From: Anaerolineales bacterium UBA4826
GTDB taxonomy: Bacteria; Chloroflexota; Anaerolineae; UBA4142
Assembly (NCBI GenBank): GCA_002400365.1
Contig: DHFK01000065.1
Location: forward strand, 597-21,166
DNA: 20,570 bases
Reading direction: 5' to 3'
In this document: positions 7,985 through 14,285 of the stretch, one piece after another
Layout of the letters: the number at the start of each line of letters is the position of its first letter
Position numbering within the stretch: the stretch's first letter is position 1
Made by a program: the position numbers and the translations under genes
Notes under the pieces: generated by a model
What the model was told of the DNA's origin: nothing
What the model saw: only the letters and a program-made list of their open reading frames with translations
Database searches by the model: none

Positions 7985-8003
7985 CCCGGGGGCATGTTAT
8001 AAT
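7975..8003 (+). promoter_or_regulatory. tRNA-Val promoter
   Basis: TTGCAA (7975-7980), a 17-nt spacer and a perfect TATAAT (7998-8003) lie 11 nt before the first base of the mature tRNA. The spacer is GC-rich just upstream of the -10 box. Confidence 0.8.
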
Positions 8004-8014
8004 GATGCCACGAC

Positions 8015-8088
8015 GGGCGGTTGGCTCAGTTGGTTAGAGCGCGCGGTTCACATCCGCGAGGTCATAGGTTCGACTCCTATACCGCCCA
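8015..8088 (+). tRNA. tRNA-Val (anticodon CAC)
   Basis: The 74-nt sequence folds into a full cloverleaf. The acceptor stem GGGCGGT pairs with ACCGCCC. The D stem is GCTC/GAGC, the anticodon stem CGCGG/CCGCG encloses the loop TTCACAT, and the T stem ATAGG/CCTAT encloses TTCGACT. The loop gives anticodon CAC, which reads GUG (valine). The discriminator base is A and the 3' CCA is not encoded, so it must be added by nucleotidyltransferase. The gene has its own strong promoter and a terminator 9 nt after its end. Confidence 0.96.
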
Positions 8089-8097
8089 CTCGATTGG

Positions 8098-8127
8098 AAC
8101 CGCGGCGGAGCAGCACCGCGGTTTTTT
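8098..8127 (+). terminator. Intrinsic terminator after tRNA-Val
   Basis: AACCGCGG (8098-8105) pairs with CCGCGGTT (8116-8123) around a 10-nt loop, and the T-run extends to 8127. It ends only 20 nt before the kinase start codon, so it forms the only visible leader of that gene. Confidence 0.85.
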
Positions 8128-8147
8128 GGCAATCTGGGAGGTCGCAC

Positions 8148-9911
8148 GTGACCACATCCACACGCTCATTCACACCGCCGCCAATGGGCCGCGTTGACGA
8201 TTTGCTTTTCCGCGTGCGCTGGGTCCTGATGGTGTTAGCCATCATCGTCACCTGGGTGGACGCGGGCGGCGTCACGCTGCCCCCGCTCAAGTTGTTGGCG
8301 TGGTTCGTGGCGACGGCGCTCGTCAACCTGCTCCTGGGTCTAGCCCTCCAAATCCCGACGCTTGCGCCACGGCTGCCGATCCCCAGTCTCGTCCTCGACA
8401 CGCTGCTCTTTGGCGCGCTGCCCTTTATCGCGATTTCCAGATCGAATCTCCTTGCCTATTTCCTGGTATTCCCCACCATCGTCGCCGCTATCCGATTTGG
8501 ACCGAAAGTCGGCCTCTTCATGGCGACGCTGCTCGCCCTCGCGCTCGGCGCGCATTTCTTTCTCCCGCTGGAAAGCCCCGGCAGCCGTGAGATTCTTTCG
8601 ACTGCTTTGCCGATCGTCACACTATCCGCCACCACGATTTTCGCCGGGTACCTAACCTTGCACGAAAAAGCCGCGGCGGTCAAGCAAGCCACCGCTGAAT
8701 TGGACGAACTGCGCGGGATGATGGCAGGCACCAAACTGCTGTACCAGACGAGCAGTCTGGTCAATCTGACGCTGAGTTACAAGCCGGTGCTGGAATCCAT
8801 GTTGGAAGCCGGCGTAAAAGGACTGCCCCAGGCGCGGCGCGAAGACGGACCGCCGGTCGGCGTCGCGCTGCTGTTCGACGACCAGGACCCGGAGCAGCGG
8901 TTGATCGTCGCCGCAGCGCGCAACCTCGAACGCCGCGACGAGAGCGTGCGCGTCCCCGGCAGGTCGGGAATCATCGCAGAGGCATTTCAATCCGGCAACG
9001 CCGTCGTCTTCGACCATGCCGGCGCTGATCCCGAGTTGTCGTCTTTCGGCGCGCTCCAGCGCTGTTGCAGCGGCGTCTGCTATCCACTGCGCGCGGGGCT
9101 GGAATTGTACGGCGTTGTCATTCTCGCTTGCACCGCGCCGCGCCGTCCCTCGACCCAGCACCTCGAATTGATGCAGGCGTTCACCAGCCAAGCCGGGATC
9201 GCTTTTCAAAACGCCAAACTTTACGAAGCCTCGCGCAAGGAACAAAATCGGATCATTCAAAGCGACAGCGAGATGCGCCAAAAGTTAGCGCGGGACCTGC
9301 ACGACGGTCCCACGCAAAAGGTCGCCGGGTTGGTGATGCAACTGGACTATATTCAGCGGTTGATCGAATCCAATCCGGCGCAAGCGCGCAAGGAATTGGG
9401 AGAGGCGCGCGCCGCGGCGCAACAAGCCGCCAAAGAAATTCGAACTGCCCTCTTCACCCTCCGCCCGCTGGCGCTGGAAAACAAGGGCTTGTCGGCGGCG
9501 TTAGAGCAATATGGCAGACAACTGCGCGAATCCGAAAGGATCCAAATCCAGGTCGTGCCCGGCGATTTTGGGCCCGAACTGGACGCCAACGTCGCCGTCA
9601 CCGTATTTGCGATCATCGAGGAAGCCGTCGGTAATGCGCTCAAGCACGCGCGCCAAGCCCCCATCCTGGTCAGCGTGCAGCGCAAGGAAAACCTGCTCAT
9701 CGCCGTTGTCCAAGATCAGGGTTCGGGATTCGACGTCAAGCAAGTCGAAGAGGCGTACGACAAACACACCAGTCTCGGTCTCCAAAACATGCGCGAGCGC
9801 GCCAGTCTGATTAACGGCAACTTGACGATCGTCTCTGCGCCGGGGCAGGGCACGCGTGTGACGCTTGCCGCGCCGATTCCGTCGCGGATGGCATCCGGGA
9901 TAAAGTCGTGA
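8148..9911 (+). CDS. Membrane GAF sensor histidine kinase (HisKA_3 / NarL-type)
   Basis: This is a 587-residue two-component sensor kinase. Several hydrophobic segments (about 20-170) form an N-terminal membrane block, a GAF-like domain follows (about 205-355), then a HisKA_3 dimerisation helix with the phospho-acceptor H385 in ARDLHDGPTQ, and a HATPase_c domain with N box (EEAVGNALKHA, N496), DQGSGFD and GLQNMRERA. HisKA_3 kinases partner NarL/LuxR-family regulators, but none is encoded nearby. I chose the GTG at 8148 because GGGAGG lies 6 nt upstream and the longer open frame would run through the tRNA and terminator. The GAF-like region has a cysteine cluster C306, C307, C311, plus C328. 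It overlaps the next gene by 4 nt. Confidence 0.9.
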   Translation: MTTSTRSFTPPPMGRVDDLLFRVRWVLMVLAIIVTWVDAGGVTLPPLKLLAWFVATALVNLLLGLALQIPTLAPRLPIPSLVLDTLLFGALPFIAISRSNLLAYFLVFPTIVAAIRFGPKVGLFMATLLALALGAHFFLPLESPGSREILSTALPIVTLSATTIFAGYLTLHEKAAAVKQATAELDELRGMMAGTKLLYQTSSLVNLTLSYKPVLESMLEAGVKGLPQARREDGPPVGVALLFDDQDPEQRLIVAAARNLERRDESVRVPGRSGIIAEAFQSGNAVVFDHAGADPELSSFGALQRCCSGVCYPLRAGLELYGVVILACTAPRRPSTQHLELMQAFTSQAGIAFQNAKLYEASRKEQNRIIQSDSEMRQKLARDLHDGPTQKVAGLVMQLDYIQRLIESNPAQARKELGEARAAAQQAAKEIRTALFTLRPLALENKGLSAALEQYGRQLRESERIQIQVVPGDFGPELDANVAVTVFAIIEEAVGNALKHARQAPILVSVQRKENLLIAVVQDQGSGFDVKQVEEAYDKHTSLGLQNMRERASLINGNLTIVSAPGQGTRVTLAAPIPSRMASGIKS

Positions 9912-10663
9912 ATCTCGAAGCAATCCTCTCTCAGGTCGAACCGCGCCGCGCCTTGGCGATTGCGCTCGGCTTGTCTATCGTTCTCTACGCGCTGATGGCG
10001 AATCTCGCGTGGGTCCAGCGCGCGGCGCGCGCCGGACGCTTTGAACGCTTGCTCGCCTGGTCGCGCCGCGCGTGGCTCGCGCGCGCGGCGGGAGAGCTCG
10101 CGCGCTGGCTGTACTACCTCGTGGTACCCTGGGCAACCTTGATGGCAGGGTTCGACACAGCCCGCGCGCTCGGCGTGTGGGGCGTGGACTGGCTCGGGCG
10201 CGCGGCGCAGTTCGCCGCGCTGGCGCTCGGCGCGGTGATCGTCATCGTTTGGGTGTGGCGACCGTACGCGAACAGCGAGCACCCGCATGCGATTGACGAG
10301 AGCGGCTGGAACTGGGCGCGCCACATTCTCGAATTGATCTACCAGGAAGCGCATTGGGCGTTCTATCGCAGCGCGCCCATCCTGTGGTTGGACGATTTCT
10401 ATTGGGGCAGTTTCTTTGGACTCGCGCTCGTATTCATCGAGGGCTGGACGAATCCGTTCGTGCGCGCCAACGCGCGCGACGTGACCCGCGCCGACGCGCC
10501 GCTCTGGAGCGGCAGTCTGGCCATCGTCAGCACCATCGTCTTTATCTTCACGCAAAACACATGGTACTGCATGATCGTTCACGTCCTCATTGACTTGGGA
10601 TTGCGCGGGACGATCGGTTTTCCGCGCGTCCATTCGCCCGGCGACATCCCCCCACTCGATTAA
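9908..10663 (+). CDS. Multi-pass membrane protein of unknown function, coupled to the kinase
   Basis: This 251-residue protein begins with GTG inside the kinase stop (GTGA overlap), which strongly implies coupled translation and a shared role. I do not recognise the family. About five hydrophobic segments are visible (about 14-36, 66-82, 97-117, 163-179, 201-230), with a basic loop at 37-66. Polar residues sit in or next to the later segments: E147, H149 and R154 in a QEAHWAFYR stretch, E178, and H225-x3-D229. This is loosely like the Glu/His pattern of CPBP (Abi) intramembrane proteases, but the spacing does not match the EExxxR motif, so I do not assign it. It could be a sensor accessory or an effector of the kinase. 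Confidence 0.75.
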   Translation: MNLEAILSQVEPRRALAIALGLSIVLYALMANLAWVQRAARAGRFERLLAWSRRAWLARAAGELARWLYYLVVPWATLMAGFDTARALGVWGVDWLGRAAQFAALALGAVIVIVWVWRPYANSEHPHAIDESGWNWARHILELIYQEAHWAFYRSAPILWLDDFYWGSFFGLALVFIEGWTNPFVRANARDVTRADAPLWSGSLAIVSTIVFIFTQNTWYCMIVHVLIDLGLRGTIGFPRVHSPGDIPPLD

Positions 10664-10672
10664 GCCGTACTT

Positions 10673-10731
10673 AACCTTGCGAAGGTTTGACTCGTCTGAC
10701 CGACAAGCGCGCCGGAAACCTTCGCCAGGTT
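10673..10731. repeat. Paired self-complementary elements forming a long imperfect hairpin
   Basis: The 16-nt arms 10673-10688 and 10716-10731 pair at 15 of 16 positions around a 27-nt loop. Each arm is also nearly self-complementary (AACCTTGCGAAGGTT and AACCTTCGCCAGGTT), so two small hairpins are an alternative. It lies 10 nt past the membrane-protein stop and just before a strong terminator. Confidence 0.6.
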
Positions 10732-10735
10732 GAAT

Positions 10736-10780
10736 AGAAAAACGCGGCTGCCGACCTAACGGCAGTCGCGTTTCTGTTTT
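10736..10780. terminator. Bidirectional intrinsic terminator between converging genes
   Basis: AAACGCGGCTGCCG (10740-10753) pairs fully with CGGCAGTCGCGTTT (10760-10773), with one G-T pair and a 6-nt loop. T-rich sequence follows on the plus strand, and the A-run at 10738-10742 gives U-rich RNA on the minus strand. It can end both the kinase transcript and that of the 10807-11082 gene. Confidence 0.85.
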
Positions 10781-10806
10781 CTCTCGCCGTTCCAGGGAAA
10801 GGAAAT

Positions 10807-11082
10807 CTACTTGATCACAAACGACAACACGATCAGCGCGGCAAAGAAGAACGCCGCAAACGCCGCAATCCGCTTGAGGTCGCTGTAGATGTGCGAATAA
10901 TCGTATGTCGCCGGCGTAACAGCGCGATTGCTCGCGGAGGCGGAAAGAATCGGACGCGCGGATAGCGTCGGCGCGACCGGGACGACGCTCTCGGTTTCTT
11001 CGGGAACCTCCGGCTGGGGCGCAACACTGACGCTGCGGCGCATCGCCGCGCGCTGTTTCATCTTGCGAGTTTTCTTAGGCAT
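10807..11082 (-). CDS. Small tail-anchored membrane protein, unknown
   Basis: This 91-residue protein starts with a strongly basic stretch (KKTRKMKQR), continues as a Pro/Ser/Ala/Val-rich, probably disordered linker to about residue 60, and ends in one hydrophobic helix (about 71-90) with a final lysine. AGGAGA lies 6 nt before the ATG and a terminator lies downstream, so it looks like a real single-gene unit. The layout predicts a cytosolic N-terminus held to the membrane by its tail. I recognise no family, and no function is claimed. Confidence 0.7.
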   Translation of the reverse strand: MPKKTRKMKQRAAMRRSVSVAPQPEVPEETESVVPVAPTLSARPILSASASNRAVTPATYDYSHIYSDLKRIAAFAAFFFAALIVLSFVIK

Positions 11083-11150
11083 GCCATATCTCCTGAAAAG
11101 TTATTCCATGACTGCGCCCATTATAAATCAATTGCGCGAAATCTCCAATT

Positions 11151-11228
11151 TGGCAAATGGCATATAGCGAATGGCATATGGCAAGAAAAGCCATTCGCTA
11201 GACGCGATCCGCTGTACGCCATTTGCCA
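11151..11228. repeat. Nested inverted repeats in the gap before the sortase stop
   Basis: An outer 11-bp pair (TGGCAAATGGC at 11151-11161 with 11218-11228) encloses an inner 11-bp pair (TAGCGAATGGC at 11165-11175 with 11190-11200). The arms are variants of one another, and a further ATATGGC sits in the inner loop. The element abuts the sortase stop and may act as a 3' structure of the long minus-strand transcript. The remaining 11083-11150 holds only the leader of the 91-residue gene. Confidence 0.6.
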
Positions 11229-12113
11229 TCACGGCGCGAGTTCGCCAATCACAATCAGCCGATGCGTGTCCACGCGATACGGCGTACAGGTGATCAACGT
11301 GATGATCGGATTCTTGGAGGGCGCCAATACGCTCAAGTCCGTGGGCGTGACGACGCGTTTGGCTTTGACGACGTAGCGAAACGATGTCCCACCCGCATAG
11401 ACCAAGACCTCTTTGCCGACATCCAATTTTTCCAGATCGCGGAACGGCTCGCCATACACGTCGTTGTGCCCGGAGAGAATCAGGTTGCCGCGCTCACCCG
11501 GATTGACCGAGCCGACGCGGTGCCCGATTCCTTGCTTCAACTCCTCCCAGCCATCGCCCTGGACGATGGGCCAATCTACGTTGATAGCGAGAATCACGAT
11601 GCGCGTCGGCGAACGCGGACCCGGCGTGGGCAGCGGCAGCGCGGCGACGGCTTGCGGGCGCACGCCGAGCGCGGGCGGCGCGGATTCCGGGGCAAAGGAA
11701 CTCCCCGGCAACTCGGACAAGGCGTTCGACGGCGGGAACGACGAGCCGGGCAACTCTTGCCCCAACACGGCGGGATTGGGCGCGGTCGCGTTTGGCGTTG
11801 CCGCGCGCGCCTGGACGACTTGCTGGTTCAGCGTTTGGAGATTCGTCAGCGAGCCGACGATGATCGCGAGCAGCCCGATCACCGCGCTGACTTCGATCGC
11901 GAACAACACGCGATCGCGCAGGAAAGCGCGCTTGTTCGCGCCGCGTGATGCTTTCGCCGCGCGCTCATTCGCCGGCAGCACGGTCACCGGGCGAAAGCGG
12001 CGCCCCTCCGCGCCTTCGGCAAACTGCCGCGCGCGCTCGATGCGTCGGCGCTGTTCGACCAGCGCTTCGAGTTCGGCGAGGGAGAGTTCGTCAATGGTGC
12101 GTTTGTCCGTCAT
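11229..12113 (-). CDS. Membrane-anchored sortase (class D/E-like transpeptidase)
   Basis: This cysteine transpeptidase would attach or crosslink surface proteins at LP-x-T-type motifs. It has 294 residues: a charged cytosolic N-terminus beginning with a DELSLAELE stretch, one membrane helix (about 68-90), a Pro/Ser-rich linker, and a catalytic beta-barrel (about 165-294). The catalytic triad is visible: H216 in SGHND, C276 in TLITCTPY, and R285 in HRLIVIGE. The linker contains ELPGSSF twice (120-126 and 134-140). No sorting-signal substrate is encoded in the window. Its ATG overlaps the hicA stop by one base (TAATG) and has no strong ribosome binding site, so expression probably depends on translation through the hicBA region, where hicA is frameshifted. 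Confidence 0.88.
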   Translation of the reverse strand: MTDKRTIDELSLAELEALVEQRRRIERARQFAEGAEGRRFRPVTVLPANERAAKASRGANKRAFLRDRVLFAIEVSAVIGLLAIIVGSLTNLQTLNQQVVQARAATPNATAPNPAVLGQELPGSSFPPSNALSELPGSSFAPESAPPALGVRPQAVAALPLPTPGPRSPTRIVILAINVDWPIVQGDGWEELKQGIGHRVGSVNPGERGNLILSGHNDVYGEPFRDLEKLDVGKEVLVYAGGTSFRYVVKAKRVVTPTDLSVLAPSKNPIITLITCTPYRVDTHRLIVIGELAP

Positions 12114-12342
12114 TACAGATTCCGTGTGAATTCTTCAAGCGTGACTCTGGCTTGTTTCAGAATGCCCCGCAATGTTCCGATTGTCAGTTCACGATGCAAA
12201 GGCACAACGCATCCGACAGCACCTTCGGAGGTCTGCTGCTTGAGAATAACGTGACTACCGCGTGGTCGAATCTGAACGAATCCCGCAGTCGCTTCAGTGC
12301 ACGAATGGTTTCTTGCCCGGACACCCGGCGCAGGTTAGGCAT
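12113..12342 (-). pseudogene. hicA: hicA toxin gene with a frameshift
   Basis: HicA toxins are small double-stranded-RNA-binding mRNases. From the ATG at 12342, which overlaps the hicB end by 8 nt, the first frame gives MPNLRRVSGQETIRALKR, the normal HicA start. It then leaves the family and would stop after 52 residues. The correct continuation (AGFVQIRPRGSHVILKQQ, with the catalytic GSH histidine, through VPLHREL to TRNL and a TAA at 12113-12115) lies in another frame with no start codon of its own. The switch falls near 12284-12290. The total span is 230 nt, two more than a 75-residue gene needs, so a 2-nt insertion or 1-nt deletion fits. No slippery heptamer is visible. It is either a dead toxin or an assembly error. 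Confidence 0.8.
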
Positions 12343-12547
12343 ACGCTGCCTCAAATGTCGTCAACCAGGAACGAGAAGTTTCTGAGATTGGAAACTCCTC
12401 CAGATACAGCTCTGTCGCCTCTTTCAGATTGGCAACTGCTTCTTCAATCGTATCGCCCTGACTGATCGTCCCCACTTCAGGACATTCAGCAACGTAGAGA
12501 TCGTCTTCTTTGTGAAGAACCGCTGTAAACGTACGCGCCGCCATCAT
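12335..12547 (-). CDS. hicB: HicB-family antitoxin
   Basis: This 70-residue HicB-type antitoxin has the partial RNase-H-like fold: a first strand TFTAVLHKEDD, the CPEVGTISQG loop, and the helix DTIEEAVANLKEATELYLEE. No separate DNA-binding domain follows, so this is the short HicB form. The paired ATG-ATG start at 12547/12544 follows GGAGGAGGTGAA closely, so the longer upstream frame was rejected. It starts 25 nt after the oligoendopeptidase stop and overlaps hicA. The order hicB then hicA is the reverse of many classical loci but is also known. Confidence 0.88.
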   Translation of the reverse strand: MMAARTFTAVLHKEDDLYVAECPEVGTISQGDTIEEAVANLKEATELYLEEFPISETSRSWLTTFEAAYA

Positions 12548-12572
12548 TTCACCTCCTCCCGTCGCGCGTATT

Positions 12573-14276
12573 TCACTTTGCCTCCAACTCACCAATCACC
12601 TGTTCCATCAAACTTACCGCCTCGCGCAAGGTCGCGGTATCGAACGCGAACTTGGCGCCGGCGGCGGCAAAGAGTTGCGGCAAGCCCACGGTCCCGCCCA
12701 GCGCCAGCGCGCGGCGATACTGCGCGACCGCGCCGGCTTGATCGCGCCGCGCGTTGGCCCACACCTGGACCGCGCCCAACTGCGCCATGCCGTACTCGAC
12801 GTAGTAAAACGGGATTTCGTGGATGTGCAGTTTGCGATGCCAGCCGGTCATCAGCTCCGGCTCAAAGCCGCTCCAATCCACGCCGCCCATAAAACGCTGC
12901 CATTGCCGCGCCCACTCCGCGTCGCAGTGCGCGCCCTCCCGCGCGGCATCGGGATTTTCGTACACCCAGTGCTGAAACGCATCCACGACCGCCATGTAGG
13001 GCCAGAAGAGAACGTTGTCCTCCAAATGCTTGATCCGCGCGCGCGCGGCTTCCCCCTCCGAATAGACGCCGCCCTGATTCCTTGCCAGGTACGGCGACGC
13101 GAGCAATTCCATGCCCATCGAAGCGACTTCGGCAAACTCCATGCCGATCTGCCGCTGCTGCGTGTACGGCAACCCGTATCGCTCAAAGTTGTGGAACGCG
13201 TGACCGCTTTCGTGCAAGACTGTCTGCAAGTCGTCGTGCAAGCCCACCGCGTTTCCGAAAATGAACGGACGCTTGGACATCGGGAACGACGTGCAGTACG
13301 CGCCGGGCGCTTTGTGCTTGCGATTGTCAAAATCAATCAGCGTCTCGGCGACCATCGTGTCAAAGTATTCGCCCAGTTTCGGGTCGACGCGATGAAAGAT
13401 GGACGCGGCAACTGTCTCCAGCCCATTCAGCGCGCCAAAGGGTTTGAGCGGCGCGCGTCCGAACATGTCAACTTCCAAATCCCAGGGACGCAGCGTGGGC
13501 ACGCCGAGACGCCGCCGCCGCTTGTCGTAGATCCGTCGCGCCGCTGGCACGACCGCTTCTTCGATCGCGCGATGGAAACTGCGGCAATCCGCCGGCGTAT
13601 AGTCGAAGCGGAGGAGGTCTTGCCATCTGTATTCCCGGTAATCGGGCTTGTCGGCATTCTTTGCGATTTGGCGGCGCAAGGCGAGAAATTCTCTCCAGAG
13701 ATCGTTGATCGCCTGGCGATCCGCCAATTGTCGCTGCATAGACAAGCGCCAGGCGCGCTCACGCGTGGCGCGATCGGGGTTCTGATACACTGGGCGCAGT
13801 TGCGAGATCGTCGTCTCTTTGCCTTCCCAGTCCACCGTCTGCGCGCCGATGATTTTCTGATAGCGCGAGACGAGTTTCTGTTCTTGGGTTAGCAAGGGTA
13901 GATTGGCTTGGCGGAACAAGTCGGCTTGGGCGTGCATCTTTTTCAGCGGTATCTCAAAGCCCGTGGGATTCAAGCCGCTGGCGAGCAGTCTCTCGCGCAG
14001 TTTCTGCTCCGCCGCTTCTGCCGGCAGATAGATCGTGTCAAGGAATGTGTGGTACGCGTGCTCCGCGTCCTTGTCCACAGTATTCTGCGTCGTCGCGAGA
14101 TGCAGACGCGCGTACATCTCGCCGAGGCGTTCGTCCAGCGCGCTCCAGTCGCTGAGCCACGCGTCCACGTTCGACGCGGTGAGCGTCCGCGCGGCGAGGT
14201 CGTCAAAGTGTGGCTCGATTTCTGACCAAGACCACTTGAGCAAAGCAGGTACAGTGCTGGGAAGAGAGGCAAACAT
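12573..14276 (-). CDS. pepF: M3-family oligoendopeptidase F-like zinc peptidase
   Basis: This 567-residue cytosolic zinc metallopeptidase cleaves short oligopeptides. The zinc motif HESGH is at 355-359 (H355, E356, H359), and E383 in the following helix is the likely third ligand. It has the usual M3 features: a long helical N-terminal half, a PGAYCTSFP substrate strand just before the zinc helix, and a YVEYGMAQLGA region near the C-terminus. The length matches the family. TAGGAGAC lies 5 nt before the ATG, and the gene starts 9 nt after the secreted-protein stop, so they share a transcript. No signal peptide is present, so it would act on peptides inside the cell. Confidence 0.92.
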   Translation of the reverse strand: MFASLPSTVPALLKWSWSEIEPHFDDLAARTLTASNVDAWLSDWSALDERLGEMYARLHLATTQNTVDKDAEHAYHTFLDTIYLPAEAAEQKLRERLLASGLNPTGFEIPLKKMHAQADLFRQANLPLLTQEQKLVSRYQKIIGAQTVDWEGKETTISQLRPVYQNPDRATRERAWRLSMQRQLADRQAINDLWREFLALRRQIAKNADKPDYREYRWQDLLRFDYTPADCRSFHRAIEEAVVPAARRIYDKRRRRLGVPTLRPWDLEVDMFGRAPLKPFGALNGLETVAASIFHRVDPKLGEYFDTMVAETLIDFDNRKHKAPGAYCTSFPMSKRPFIFGNAVGLHDDLQTVLHESGHAFHNFERYGLPYTQQRQIGMEFAEVASMGMELLASPYLARNQGGVYSEGEAARARIKHLEDNVLFWPYMAVVDAFQHWVYENPDAAREGAHCDAEWARQWQRFMGGVDWSGFEPELMTGWHRKLHIHEIPFYYVEYGMAQLGAVQVWANARRDQAGAVAQYRRALALGGTVGLPQLFAAAGAKFAFDTATLREAVSLMEQVIGELEAK

Positions 14277-14285
14277 GCGGGTCTC

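Noticed and set aside
6987..8088. Tyrosine recombinase next to a tRNA gene as the end of an integrated mobile element
   Set aside because: The recombinase has Xer-like size and is embedded in an operon with housekeeping genes. It points away from the tRNA, and I found no repeat of the tRNA 3' end elsewhere in the window.
7956..9911. Kinase starting at the first in-frame ATG (7956)
   Set aside because: That reading would translate through the tRNA-Val gene and its terminator. GTG at 8148 has a good GGGAGG ribosome binding site.
12284..12290. Programmed ribosomal frameshift in hicA
   Set aside because: No slippery heptamer or supporting downstream structure was seen, so mutation or assembly error is simpler. 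Kept as an open alternative only.
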